Shown here piece after piece: positions 43,296 to 52,096 of a stretch of 64,000 bases of DNA. This DNA comes from Flavobacterium phragmitis (GTDB taxonomy: Bacteria > Bacteroidota > Bacteroidia > Flavobacteriales > Flavobacteriaceae). The notes beneath the pieces were generated by a model. It was given only the letters and a program-made list of their open reading frames with translations, had not been told where the DNA came from and did not search any database. A program made the position numbers and the translations under genes. Where the stretch lies: NCBI RefSeq assembly GCF_900112575.1, contig NZ_FOMH01000002.1:372001-436000 (forward strand). Reading direction: 5' to 3'. Position 1 is the stretch's first letter, and each line of letters begins with the position of its first letter.

Positions 43296-45680
43296 TTAAT
43301 TCCCCGTTCTTTTCTTCTCATCCTGATTTCCAAAAGCGCGCTCTTTTACATTGATTTTATTATTTCCAAAATTGTAAACTACGGTTAAACGAGCAAATCG
43401 ATTACTTTCTTTTTGACTGTAAACTTGTTTTACGCCATTTACAATCGAAACATCATTTTTCAAATAAGACGTATAGAAAATATCATTTATCAAAAAGGAA
43501 ATCTGCATTGCTTTATTCAGCAAATCTTGTTTAAATCCAATGTTCAAACTAGATGTATAACCTGTATCATACAAACCACTTTTATAAGGCGATGTATAAT
43601 TAAAATCAAGCTGCAGTTTTGTTGTTTTACCCAATGAAAAGGAATTATTTGTTGAAAAATCCAACTGAAGACCATTTACAGGCGTTGCATTGATATCTTT
43701 TATAAATTTAATGTCTGAACCTAAAAGATATAATGAATTCTCACTTTCCCACCAATCTGCGAAACTTACCGAATAAGTCTCTCCAATTCCGTAATTAAGA
43801 CCTTTAAAATAATTCTCTCTCGAAATAATCTGTGTCATCGTTTCTGGATTTGAGGTAAATATTACTCCATAACCATCTGTAATTGCATTCAGGAAAATAC
43901 TCGTTCTCCATATTTTTTTATAGGAATAAGCCAATTCAAAATTATCACTAAAAGATGGTTTCAAAAACGGATTTCCCTCAGAATAACTATTACTGCTAAT
44001 ATAAACTCGAAACGGATTCAGCATAGAAAAACCAGGTCTGCGGATTCTCTTTCCGTAATTGAAACTAAAACTATTGTTTTCATTTTTCTCATAAGAAGCA
44101 AAAAAGGTAGGAAACAGCTTGAAATAATTATTGATGGTTTCTTGATTCAACGTTTCAGAAAAACCTTTTGTCTGTGTATTTTCTAAACGTAATCCTAATT
44201 GAAAATTCCATTTCTCATTGATTTTTTTATCTCCGTTTATATATACGGCCTGGTTATTTTCTGTGTATCTAAATTGATTGGTCTGATTAAGATCTAATTC
44301 CGGAATTCCAGTAATCGTATTGTAAAAAGCAACATCACTATTACTTTTTGTAAAACTCACTTTTGCTCCATAAGATAAATTCAATTCTTTAAGCGGATGT
44401 TCCATATCTGCCTTGAAACTCACATTATCAATATCCTGATTCGAAAGATTTCTTCCTGACTGATTTACGCCAACAAAAGTTCCGTCTGCTTCATAATTAT
44501 CAGCAATAAAATCTCTGTCAAATTTTGAATTATAACTGAAATAATCAACATCAAATGATAATTTACGGTTAAGAGAATCGAGTTTTGTAATTAAATGCAA
44601 ATTGTAAGTCTGATTACCCGATTTTCTATCTAAAAAGCTTTCATTAAGAATATAATTACTTAATTCATTTTGAGCATTATAATTATTAATTCGAATATCC
44701 GAATCGAAATCTGGATTGTTTTTATCTTTTAAAACCTGAAAACCAATTGTCGTTTTCTCTGAAAGATCATAATCTAAAGCCAATTTTCCAGATAAGCTTT
44801 CCTCATTAAATTTTGTTACAGCTTTCATTTTCGAAGGCCCTTCATCAAAATACATATCAAGCGTTTCTTCTAGGTTTCTATAGCCTGCTTTTCCATTAAT
44901 GCTAGCCGAAAATCGAAACTTATCTTTATTGTAGAAGAAATTATTTCTTAAAGCATAAATTCCGTACTTATTTTGATCGTATGAAGCCGTAGTGGTGTTT
45001 TTCCATGAATTTCGAGCTCCTTTTTTCATCACCACATTAATCAATCCTCCATCTCCTTCAGCTTCGTATTTTGCAGATGGATTACTTATAATTTCAATAT
45101 TTTTAATATCGCTTGCCGAAATAGATTTTAGGAAATTATTCAGTTCTTCTCCTGTTAATTCAACCATTCTTCCATCAATCATAACTCTCGAAACTCCTTT
45201 TCCCAATATATTGATCGCATTATTCTTTACCACAACTCCAGGTGCCGTATTTATCGCGCTCAAAGCGTCGCCTCCAGCAGTTGTTGCATTATTTTCTGGA
45301 TTATAAACCAATCGATCTATTTTTTGTTCGATTGTCTTTTTTCTAGACTGAATTACAACTTCTCCTAAATTTGTTGCCGTTTCAATCATAATAATTGTGC
45401 CCAAATCTATGTCTTTCTCCACAGTGATTTCTTTTCTGTAATCCGTAAATCCTAAAAGAGTTATTTCTATCAGATACGAACCTTTTTTAAGATTCATTTC
45501 GAAAACACCATCTTTTTGAGTTGTGGTTCCATCCATAATTTTCCCTTCAGAATTTAAAATTGAAACGTCTGCCCATTCTAATGGAGTTTTTTCGCTGGCT
45601 ATTTTTCCTTTTAACTTAAATGATTGTGCCAAACAAAATAAAGGCAAGACTAAAAAGATTAAAAGAGTTACTTTTTTCAT
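43296..45680 (-). CDS. TonB-dependent-receptor-like outer membrane protein (PF14905 type)
   Basis: A 794-residue protein with a signal peptide ending in LAQS, a carboxypeptidase-regulatory-like beta-sandwich (about 22-100, with GVFEMNLKKGSYLIEI), a plug domain with GDALSAINTAPGVVVKN and ILGKGVSRVMIDGRMV (about 140-220), and a 22-stranded-type barrel that fits PF14905. There is no SusD partner gene, so it is not a classical PUL receptor. Such proteins probably take up peptides or metal chelates. Its upstream gap carries four TTCGAC motifs, next to an AraC regulator gene on the same strand. Confidence 0.9.
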   Translation of the reverse strand: MKKVTLLIFLVLPLFCLAQSFKLKGKIASEKTPLEWADVSILNSEGKIMDGTTTQKDGVFEMNLKKGSYLIEITLLGFTDYRKEITVEKDIDLGTIIMIETATNLGEVVIQSRKKTIEQKIDRLVYNPENNATTAGGDALSAINTAPGVVVKNNAINILGKGVSRVMIDGRMVELTGEELNNFLKSISASDIKNIEIISNPSAKYEAEGDGGLINVVMKKGARNSWKNTTTASYDQNKYGIYALRNNFFYNKDKFRFSASINGKAGYRNLEETLDMYFDEGPSKMKAVTKFNEESLSGKLALDYDLSEKTTIGFQVLKDKNNPDFDSDIRINNYNAQNELSNYILNESFLDRKSGNQTYNLHLITKLDSLNRKLSFDVDYFSYNSKFDRDFIADNYEADGTFVGVNQSGRNLSNQDIDNVSFKADMEHPLKELNLSYGAKVSFTKSNSDVAFYNTITGIPELDLNQTNQFRYTENNQAVYINGDKKINEKWNFQLGLRLENTQTKGFSETLNQETINNYFKLFPTFFASYEKNENNSFSFNYGKRIRRPGFSMLNPFRVYISSNSYSEGNPFLKPSFSDNFELAYSYKKIWRTSIFLNAITDGYGVIFTSNPETMTQIISRENYFKGLNYGIGETYSVSFADWWESENSLYLLGSDIKFIKDINATPVNGLQLDFSTNNSFSLGKTTKLQLDFNYTSPYKSGLYDTGYTSSLNIGFKQDLLNKAMQISFLINDIFYTSYLKNDVSIVNGVKQVYSQKESNRFARLTVVYNFGNNKINVKERAFGNQDEKKRTGN

Positions 45681-45743
45681 GATTTCTAATTTTTAACTTG
45701 TTTCGATTAATTTGAAGCAAAGTTGCCTTAGAAATTTTCGGAT

Positions 45744-45818
45744 TTCGACCGAGAAAAAAAAGTCGAACCATTTTCTGCTAAAGAAATTGGTTCGACTTTA
45801 TTAGAGTTGAAGTTCGAC
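45744..45818 (-). promoter_or_regulatory. cluster of four TTCGAC motifs (candidate AraC operators) including a terminator hairpin
   Basis: TTCGAC occurs at 45744-45749, inverted at 45762-45767, and again at 45791-45796 and 45813-45818. Two of these form AAAGTCGAACCA / TGGTTCGACTTT (45759-45770 and 45788-45799), a perfect 12-base hairpin that could terminate the AraC gene. A minus-strand CAACTTTG (45718-45725) may be the -7 box of the receptor gene. Confidence 0.55.
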
Positions 45819-45838
45819 TTTTTACAAAACACTTATTT

Positions 45839-46984
45839 TCAAGCGTTTCTATAAGCTGTCGGCGTTAAATTGGTATATTTTTTAAAATAAGTATTAAAAG
45901 ACGATTTCGAATTAAAACCCACTTCGTATAAAATTTCTAAAATAGTTAAGTCATTTTTCAAAGGATTTTTCAAGATACTCATGGCTTTTTGAATGCGATA
46001 TTCATTCACAAAATCAAAAAAATGCTGATTGATATGATGATTAATCAAAATGGATAAATCCCGAACAGGAATATCAATCTGATTCGAAAGTTCCTGAATG
46101 GTAAGCGACGGATCAAGAAACGGCTCTTTTTCACTCATGTATTGTTTCAATACGGCTATTTGTGCAGCAATCGCTTCATTTTGATTCTCTTTTATCTCGA
46201 CTGTTTCATTATGCTTATGCAGCATATCTTTTGTCAGTTCTAATTTTGAATCGATACCTCTAAAAAGCTCTGGATGATTCAACGCATTCAAAACGAACCA
46301 GCAGGTTATTACCAAGGCCAAAAACTGCATCATAACATTGGCCCAAATCCATAATGAATTGAAATCTGTATATCGCAAACTATTTTTTGCCATTGATAAA
46401 TAATACAGAGCAAAAACTACGGTTGCTAACTGAAACAACCATTTGAAAATAGAAGTTTTAGGATTCGCATAATTTTCCTGATAGAGTTCTCTATATTTCT
46501 TCAAAACCAAAAATACTGCGATACTATAAATTACAATCTGAATTCCTAACATTACTTGGAAAACATACAATTCCGGCATTTGACTGCGATGGTCATAAAA
46601 CTGTCCTTTTTCTGCATCATTCAAAATATAAAGCCTAATTGTAAATGCCACATTTGTAACAATAAATGGAATAGTATGAAGTAAATGTCTGGCTTTTAAG
46701 CGAAAATCCGTAAAACAAACTGATACGATGTACAAATAGAAAACTGGAAGTGTCAAAGCGCAAGTAGTCCATCTGAAAAATTCCAAATTAAAATGGGATT
46801 TCACAAAATCATCACTAATAAAAATCCCAATATTATCAATTGCAAAAAACAGCAAATACAAAGCGAAAAGCCTGTTTGCCAGCTTATTTTTGGTCGTTAC
46901 AGTGAGTAAAAAGAATGCCAGTAATAACGAAACAAAAACTGAAATCCAGCTCATAACATTCAAAAGGCTGTCTATATTCATCAT
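45839..46984 (-). CDS. membrane-anchored AraC-type regulator (copy 1)
   Basis: The 381-residue protein has seven predicted membrane helices in its N-terminal 230 residues, a linker, and a C-terminal AraC HTH domain (about 270-381) with LTIQELSNQIDIPVRDLSIL and the second HTH ILYEVGFNSKSSFNTYFKKYT. This 7TM-AraC layout is common in Bacteroidota and implies signalling from membrane to DNA without release. It is a tandem paralogue of the gene at 47054-48190. It is adjacent to the outer-membrane receptor gene, which it may control. Confidence 0.9.
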   Translation of the reverse strand: MMNIDSLLNVMSWISVFVSLLLAFFLLTVTTKNKLANRLFALYLLFFAIDNIGIFISDDFVKSHFNLEFFRWTTCALTLPVFYLYIVSVCFTDFRLKARHLLHTIPFIVTNVAFTIRLYILNDAEKGQFYDHRSQMPELYVFQVMLGIQIVIYSIAVFLVLKKYRELYQENYANPKTSIFKWLFQLATVVFALYYLSMAKNSLRYTDFNSLWIWANVMMQFLALVITCWFVLNALNHPELFRGIDSKLELTKDMLHKHNETVEIKENQNEAIAAQIAVLKQYMSEKEPFLDPSLTIQELSNQIDIPVRDLSILINHHINQHFFDFVNEYRIQKAMSILKNPLKNDLTILEILYEVGFNSKSSFNTYFKKYTNLTPTAYRNA

Positions 46985-47053
46985 TCTTTCTATAGGTTAT
47001 TCAACAAATATACTATTTTAGTCTTTCTTCGTATTTATAGAGACAAGACTTTA

Positions 47054-48190
47054 TTACGAAGCATTTCGGTAAGCTGTCGGAGTTAGATTGGTGTATTTTT
47101 TGAAAGAAGTATTAAAAGAAGATTTGGAGTTAAAGCCCACTTCGTATAGAATTTCTAAAATTGTAAACTCATTTTTAGACGGGTCTTTTAAAATAGACAT
47201 CGCTTTCTGAATACGATATTCATTCACAAAATCAAAAAAATGCTGCTTCATGTGATGGTTAATCAAAATAGACAAATCACGAACTGGTATATTAATTTGA
47301 TTTCCTAATTCTTGTATAGTCAGTGAGGGATCCAGAAAAGGTTCTTTTTCGCTCATATATTTTTTCAATGAAACAATTTGAGTATTAATCAAATCATTCT
47401 GCACATTTACTGATTCTGATTTTTCCTCAACATCAGGCAGGATATCTTTAGTCAATTTCAACTTAGAATTAACTCCCCTAAAAAGTTCAGGATGATTTAA
47501 CGCCTTCATGATAAACCAACAGGTTACAAATAAAGCAATACTACCTACCAAGACATTAGCCCAAAGAAATATCTCTCTGAAACCGCTGTAGCGTATTATA
47601 TTTTTTAGAGCTACAATAGAATGCGCAGCCAGAAAAACACAAGTCATCTGAAAAAGCCATTTATACGTTGCTATACTTGCATTGGTATAATTTTCTAAAT
47701 AAATTTCTTTGTACTTGTTCAAAATCAAAAATACACTGATAATATAAAATGCATATTGAAATTCAATTAAAACTTGAATAAAATAAATCTCAGACATTTG
47801 ATTGAGAACACCTATAAAATTTCCGTCATTAATACGTATGTATATTCTCGGAATAAAAATTAAATTGACAACAACAAAAGGTAGTGCATGCCATAAATGC
47901 TTCCATTTTAACTTAAAATCAGAATAACAGACAGCCAATACATACAGGTAAAATATAGGCATTGCCAACAAGCAGAAAGTTGATCTGAAAATTTCTAGAT
48001 TTCTGTGATCCTCCGTATACAAATACATAAAAAAACCGCTGAGATCAATTGCGGAGAAAATAAAAAAGAAAGCAAACAACCGATTCGCCAATTTATTTTC
48101 GGTTTTTACAGTGAGCAAAAAAAAGGCAAGTAATAAAGAAACGAAAACCGAAATTCTAGCTATTCCCTGTAATAAATCTAATTTGTCCAT
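47054..48190 (-). CDS. membrane-anchored AraC-type regulator (copy 2)
   Basis: A 378-residue paralogue of the next gene with the same seven-helix N-terminus and C-terminal AraC HTH. The DNA-binding ends are nearly identical (ILYEVGFNSKSSFNT-FKKYTNLTP in both), whereas the membrane parts differ more and the linker (DVEEKSESVNVQND) differs most. The duplication suggests that the two read different signals but bind similar operators. A 69-base gap separates them. Confidence 0.9.
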   Translation of the reverse strand: MDKLDLLQGIARISVFVSLLLAFFLLTVKTENKLANRLFAFFFIFSAIDLSGFFMYLYTEDHRNLEIFRSTFCLLAMPIFYLYVLAVCYSDFKLKWKHLWHALPFVVVNLIFIPRIYIRINDGNFIGVLNQMSEIYFIQVLIEFQYAFYIISVFLILNKYKEIYLENYTNASIATYKWLFQMTCVFLAAHSIVALKNIIRYSGFREIFLWANVLVGSIALFVTCWFIMKALNHPELFRGVNSKLKLTKDILPDVEEKSESVNVQNDLINTQIVSLKKYMSEKEPFLDPSLTIQELGNQINIPVRDLSILINHHMKQHFFDFVNEYRIQKAMSILKDPSKNEFTILEILYEVGFNSKSSFNTSFKKYTNLTPTAYRNAS

Positions 48191-48331
48191 TTATTTAGTT
48201 AAAATAATAAACAAATATAATATTTTCGTTGGTGTAACAATGCGCTTTAAAAATCGTCTTTAAATAACAAAAAAAGAAATAAATTCAAGATTATAAATCT
48301 TTGAACTTTGCGAGATTGAGATAAAATATAT

Positions 48332-48339
48332 TAATTTTG
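48332..48339 (+). promoter_or_regulatory. murQ -7 promoter element
   Basis: TAATTTTG, 21 bases before the ATG at 48361. A TTTG at 48307-48310 gives a 21-base spacer, longer than usual. Confidence 0.55.
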
Positions 48340-48360
48340 GCGAGTCTAAATAACTATAAA

Positions 48361-49173
48361 ATGACATTTACTAAAACCACGGAACAATCTTCAAAATATG
48401 AACATTTAGAAAAAATGTCTGTTCATGAATTGTTGTCAAACATTAATCAAGAAGATAAAACCGTTCCTTATGCGGTAGAAAAAGCCTTGCCACAAATAGA
48501 AGCTTTAATTCCGCAAATCGTCTCTAAATTAAAATTAGGAGGCCGATTATTCTATATAGGTGCGGGAACTTCGGGCCGACTTGGTGTTGTTGACGCATCA
48601 GAATGTCCTCCAACGTTTGGAGTTCCGTTTGATTTGGTAAATGGTATAATTGCGGGAGGAGATACAGCCATAAGACGTGCAGTAGAAAATGCCGAAGACA
48701 GTACTACAAATGCTTGGATTGATCTTCAAAATCATAATATTGATTCCAACGATGTCGTAATCGGAATTGCTGCTTCTGGAACAACTCCTTATGTTATAAG
48801 CGGTTTAGAAGCTTGTAATCAAAACAATATTATTACGGGTTGTATTACTTGTAATGCAGGAAGTCCGTTGGCTCTAACAGCTCAATTTCCTATTGAAGTA
48901 GTGGTTGGGCCAGAATTTATTACTGGAAGTTCTAGAATGAAAGCAGGAACAGCTCAGAAACTAGTTCTAAATATGATTTCAACCGCTGCCATGATTCAGC
49001 TTGGAAAAGTGAGAGGAAACAAAATGGTCGATATGCAGTTAAGCAATATCAAACTGGTTGACCGTGGCGTTAAAATGATTATGGGAGAAATTCCTGTTTC
49101 TTATGAAGAAGCTTCAGAATTATTAAAAAAATACGGCAGTGTGAGAAATGCTGTTGACAATTATAAAAAATAA
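48361..49173 (+). CDS. murQ: N-acetylmuramic acid 6-phosphate etherase
   Basis: The 270-residue SIS-fold enzyme cleaves the lactyl ether of MurNAc-6-phosphate to GlcNAc-6-phosphate during peptidoglycan recycling. Motifs include LFYIGAGTSGRLGVVDASE, GIIAGGD, GIAASGTTPYVISGL and GSSRMKAGTAQKLVLN. ATG 48361 is preferred over the upstream TTG, which lies inside the promoter region. There is no neighbouring transporter or anhMurNAc kinase gene, so recycling genes must be elsewhere. Confidence 0.96.
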   Translation: MTFTKTTEQSSKYEHLEKMSVHELLSNINQEDKTVPYAVEKALPQIEALIPQIVSKLKLGGRLFYIGAGTSGRLGVVDASECPPTFGVPFDLVNGIIAGGDTAIRRAVENAEDSTTNAWIDLQNHNIDSNDVVIGIAASGTTPYVISGLEACNQNNIITGCITCNAGSPLALTAQFPIEVVVGPEFITGSSRMKAGTAQKLVLNMISTAAMIQLGKVRGNKMVDMQLSNIKLVDRGVKMIMGEIPVSYEEASELLKKYGSVRNAVDNYKK

Positions 49174-49202
49174 AAGTATTTTGCTTTGTTGTTTAGTTTA
49201 AC

Positions 49203-49307
49203 AGCAAAGCACGCTAAGGTTTACGGTTCACAAGGTTGTTTCAAAGCTTTGCGAACTTTGCGTTTTATTTAAGTTTCTAATGTAAAAAAACTTTGCGACC
49301 TTTGCGG
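49203..49307. repeat. dispersed AACTTTGCG-type intergenic repeats
   Basis: GCAAAGCACGC on the left, the short palindrome CAAAGCTTTG, then AACTTTGCG at 49254-49262 and 49289-49297 and CCTTTGCGG at 49299-49307. The same words occur in the nested repeat at 27.1-27.3 kb. No gene is visible in this gap. Confidence 0.6.
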
Positions 49308-49355
49308 TTAAATACAAGTCGAGCAACCTGAAACTTGAAACTTCAAACAAAAAAC

Positions 49356-49577
49356 ATGGCAACAAATAAAGAATTACTACGAAAAGGAGTGAAATATTTA
49401 ACCGGCGCTCTGCCTTTGATGTTTCTTGGGCCATCGATGATTTATAATGCTTTTATGAATCAGCATACTAATTGGCATTATCTTGTTTTAGGAATTGGAA
49501 TTGCGGCTTGCCTTGGCTCAATGTTTTTAATCTTTTTGGGATTGAAAATCATTATGAAAGGTATATTTAATGACTAA
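49356..49577 (+). CDS. DUF6095-family small membrane protein
   Basis: The 73-residue protein has two membrane helices (about 17-34 and 41-64) and opens MATNKELLRKGVKYLTG. This is the Bacteroidota DUF6095 family, which has no known function. The ATG at 49356 is preferred over an upstream start. It is followed 26 bases later by the toxin-antitoxin operon on the same strand. Confidence 0.8.
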   Translation: MATNKELLRKGVKYLTGALPLMFLGPSMIYNAFMNQHTNWHYLVLGIGIAACLGSMFLIFLGLKIIMKGIFND

Positions 49578-49603
49578 TTTGTATCTTTACTAAAATTCTT
49601 TAT

Positions 49604-49834
49604 ATGGATATACAAGCAGAAATAAACTGGATTCATCAAGAGATTGATAAAGTAAAAGATCCTTCTTTTGTTGAAAAACTCAAACATCTTCTACAATCAA
49701 TAAATAATACCACAATTGATTCAGATGCATCTTATAATATAGATATTGAAAGTGCCTTAGATAATATAAAAAAAGGCAATTTTTATACTGAAGATGAAGC
49801 TAAAGAAATTGCAAAAAAATGGGGAAGAAAATAA
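49604..49834 (+). CDS. antitoxin of a ParE-type toxin operon
   Basis: A 76-residue protein with a helical N-terminus (MDIQAEINWIHQEIDKVKD) and a DIESALDNIKKGNFYTEDEAKEIAKKWG end. The latter part resembles the toxin-binding tails of antitoxins in RelE/ParE pairs. The gene overlaps the toxin start by 16 bases, so both are translated together. It shares the sizes and layout of the pair at 16.4-16.9 kb, but the antitoxin sequences are not similar, so they are independent systems. Confidence 0.82.
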   Translation: MDIQAEINWIHQEIDKVKDPSFVEKLKHLLQSINNTTIDSDASYNIDIESALDNIKKGNFYTEDEAKEIAKKWGRK

Positions 49835-50133
49835 TTTGGTCAAGCAATGCTTTAAACCAGTTAGAAGACATTCATTTTTACATTTTCTTTGAAAGCAAAT
49901 CCCTCACTATTGCTGACAAAGTGGTCAATACTATTTTCGATAGTACTGAAATACTAAAAACACAGCCTGAAATCTATAAACTTGATAAACAAAAAACCAA
50001 TAATGATGGGAGTTTTAGAGTTTATTCTGTTTACGATTATGCTGTTTCTTATCAAATAACGAAAGAAAGCATCTACATACTTCGAGTTCGTCACAATGCA
50101 CAAAAACCAAAAAAACATTCATGGAAAGTCTAA
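49819..50133 (+). CDS. RelE/ParE-family toxin
   Basis: The 104-residue protein has the ParE fold: KKIIWSSNALNQLEDIHFYIFFES at the N-terminus, a helical pair, then strands with FRVYSVYDYAVSYQI and ILRVRHNAQKPKKH. The HNAQKPKK C-terminus is typical of ParE-type members found in Bacteroidota. ParE toxins of known action poison DNA gyrase; the target here is not shown. Its 3' end overlaps by 13 bases the next gene, a pentapeptide-repeat protein. Confidence 0.87.
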   Translation: MGKKIIWSSNALNQLEDIHFYIFFESKSLTIADKVVNTIFDSTEILKTQPEIYKLDKQKTNNDGSFRVYSVYDYAVSYQITKESIYILRVRHNAQKPKKHSWKV

Positions 50134-50693
50134 TTCACATTCAAAAAACATTTGAGAAAGTCGTTTACATTGATAAACGAATCAATAATCGTGAATTTGA
50201 AGACTGTGTTTTTAAAAACTGTGATTTTTCGAGCAGTAATTTTGGTTCCAACACTTTTTTAGACTGCGAATTTATCGACTGTAATTTGTCTATGACAAGT
50301 TTGGCAGGAACGAGTTTAAAGAATGTTACTTTTAAAAACTGCAAACTTCTTGGAATCGCTTTTAACGAATGTGACGATTTTTTATTTCAGGTTTATTTTG
50401 AAGATTGTGCTTTGGATTATGCTTTGTTTTCGAATAAAAAAATGCCCAAAACCAAGTTTATCAATTCTTCGGTAAGAGAAGTAACTTTTATCGGAACGAA
50501 TTTAACGAGTTCTGTTTTTGAAAACTGCAATCTTGACGGCGCTATTTTTAACGAAACACAATTGGCCGGAGTAAATTTTAAAACGGCTTACAATTATAAA
50601 ATTGATCCCGAGTTTAATCCGATGAAAAAAGCACAATTTTCTACTGAAGGAATTGTTGGGCTTTTGGATAAATATGACATTAAAATTGTTTAA
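50121..50693 (+). CDS. pentapeptide-repeat protein
   Basis: A 190-residue protein with tandem pentapeptide repeats of the A(D/N)LXX type, seen as FKNCDFSSSNFGSNTF, FLDCEFIDCNLSMTSL, FKNCKLLGIAF and FENCNLDGAIF. They make about two blocks of a right-handed square beta-helix with a possible break near 95-110, as in Qnr-like proteins. Some members protect gyrase from quinolones or toxins, others have unknown roles. Its start lies inside the ParE-like toxin gene, which suggests co-expression. A palindromic repeat follows it. Confidence 0.88.
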   Translation: MESLIHIQKTFEKVVYIDKRINNREFEDCVFKNCDFSSSNFGSNTFLDCEFIDCNLSMTSLAGTSLKNVTFKNCKLLGIAFNECDDFLFQVYFEDCALDYALFSNKKMPKTKFINSSVREVTFIGTNLTSSVFENCNLDGAIFNETQLAGVNFKTAYNYKIDPEFNPMKKAQFSTEGIVGLLDKYDIKIV

Positions 50694-50698
50694 AAGTT

Positions 50699-50786
50699 GC
50701 CACTAATTACACGAATTTTCACAAATTACAGCTAAATGATTTTTAAAAGAAAAATATAATTCGTGAAAATTCGTGTAATTCGTGGC
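50699..50786. repeat. long imperfect inverted repeat (GCCAC...GTGGC)
   Basis: Arms of 29 bases (50699-50727 and 50758-50786) match at 27 positions, with a 30-base loop. The arms contain ATTACACGAATTTTCAC and its complement. It occupies the gap between the convergent pentapeptide-repeat and AlkD-like genes and may act as a bidirectional terminator. Confidence 0.85.
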
Positions 50787-50800
50787 TAAAAACAAAAAAA

Positions 50801-51613
50801 CTACTTTTCAATTGTCCGCAATGCTTTTTTAATGATGTAAAGCGTTTCTTTTGTTGGACTTTCGGTTTTCCATTTTTCACATAAATCTTTTACAAAATCC
50901 GGTCTCGTTTTACTGGCATCATTAAGCCAGTTCCCTACACTATCCTGAACGTATTTGGAAGAATCCGATTTTAAAGCATTTAAAATCTTTAAACCTAATT
51001 CCGGTTCTTTTTTCAATTTTTCAATATGTTCACACCAAACTCCTCTTGGTCTTGTTGATTCAGTTGCAAAACGTCTGATATTTCCATCTTCACTGGAAGT
51101 CCAACTTAATAATATTTCAAGACTTTCCTCTAAATTTTTTATAATACTGGAGCGAATTGCCAGCCATGAAATTTCTCTGACACCAAAATGTTTATCACCT
51201 GACAGGAATTGAATTTGTTCTAAAATCTCTTCAATTGTAAACTCTTCTTTTTTTCCAATTGTATAAGCAGACCAGCATCGAACCAAATCCGATTTATGTT
51301 TCGAAATTATCGAAAGTATTTCAGTATCATTATTAAGAATTGATTCTGTCAATATTCCAGTTCCTATTGCCTCATTTATGGTATTTACGGTTTGTTTTTT
51401 CAAATTGCTGATATCCATTAAAATAGGTTCCAGATATTCCATTCGATCAGACTCTTTCAAAACATTTTCCAGAAGTTTAGTTTGATTCACCGCAAGCCAT
51501 TCAACCAGATTGGCTGTTTCGATTTTCCCTTTGTTCAACTGTTCTAAAATTGAAGTCGGAATATCTTTTGTCGATCGCGCTCCTTTGCGTTTTATTTCGT
51601 TCATAGTTTTCAA
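50801..51613 (-). CDS. AlkD-like HEAT-repeat protein
   Basis: The 270-residue all-helical protein is built from HEAT-like repeats. The segment RRFATESTRPRGVWCEHIEK and the following KYVQDSVGNWLNDASK match the DNA-alkylation-repeat (AlkD) family. AlkD glycosylases flip out N3- and N7-alkylated bases. The conserved Trp in SWLAIRS and the Arg-rich part are consistent with DNA binding. I cannot confirm the catalytic Asp, so a glycosylase role is likely but unproven. An N-terminal extension (KRKGARSTKDIP) precedes the repeats. Confidence 0.8.
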   Translation of the reverse strand: MKTMNEIKRKGARSTKDIPTSILEQLNKGKIETANLVEWLAVNQTKLLENVLKESDRMEYLEPILMDISNLKKQTVNTINEAIGTGILTESILNNDTEILSIISKHKSDLVRCWSAYTIGKKEEFTIEEILEQIQFLSGDKHFGVREISWLAIRSSIIKNLEESLEILLSWTSSEDGNIRRFATESTRPRGVWCEHIEKLKKEPELGLKILNALKSDSSKYVQDSVGNWLNDASKTRPDFVKDLCEKWKTESPTKETLYIIKKALRTIEK

Positions 51614-51734
51614 TTTGATAAGCTTAATGGTCTATTATGCTCAAAATTTTGATTATTTTTGTAAAGGTCGGAAAGCCTGATAACACTGGCAATACCGCAT
51701 ATTTTTATCCCATAGGAATATAAAAGTCAATTTC

Positions 51735-52079
51735 ATGCAAACAAAGGAACAAAATACGGAAAATAAAATCTGTCCGCTGGAAATTGCTGTGAATACGATT
51801 AGCGGAAAATGGAAAATTCCGATTGTATGGCAGATCAATGAAGGTAAAAAAAGACCTAGTGAATTTTTAAGAGGCATTGCAAAAGTGGACCGTCGTGTTT
51901 TGAATCAGCAATTGAACGAAATGGTTGCCGATGGTATTTTGATAAAACAATCGTTTAATGAACTTCCGCCACGAGTTGAATATTCTTTGACCGAGACAGG
52001 AAAACAACTAGTCGAAATACTCTGGAAATTAAATGACTGGGGGAAAATATTGATTTCTGAAAACAAAGCTGACATATAA
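51735..52079 (+). CDS. HxlR-family winged-helix regulator
   Basis: A 114-residue MarR-like winged-helix protein with the HxlR signatures CPLEIAVNTISGKWKIPIV and GIAKVDRRVLNQQLNEMVADGIL, and the C-terminal PRVEYSLTETGKQLV wing. HxlR proteins often respond to aldehydes, oxidants or disulfide stress, and the conserved Cys near residue 12 fits this. It sits 17 bases before the DUF1572 gene, which it may regulate along with itself. Confidence 0.93.
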   Translation: MQTKEQNTENKICPLEIAVNTISGKWKIPIVWQINEGKKRPSEFLRGIAKVDRRVLNQQLNEMVADGILIKQSFNELPPRVEYSLTETGKQLVEILWKLNDWGKILISENKADI

Positions 52080-52096
52080 TCTAAAATCTTTGCACT

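Noticed and set aside
43296..45680. SusC of a polysaccharide utilisation locus
   Set aside because: There is no SusD-like gene or glycoside hydrolase nearby, and the barrel resembles PF14905 rather than SusC.
49228..49434. Minus-strand open frame in the murQ-DUF6095 gap
   Set aside because: It runs through the AACTTTGCG repeats and into the DUF6095 gene on the other strand; the content is repeat-derived.
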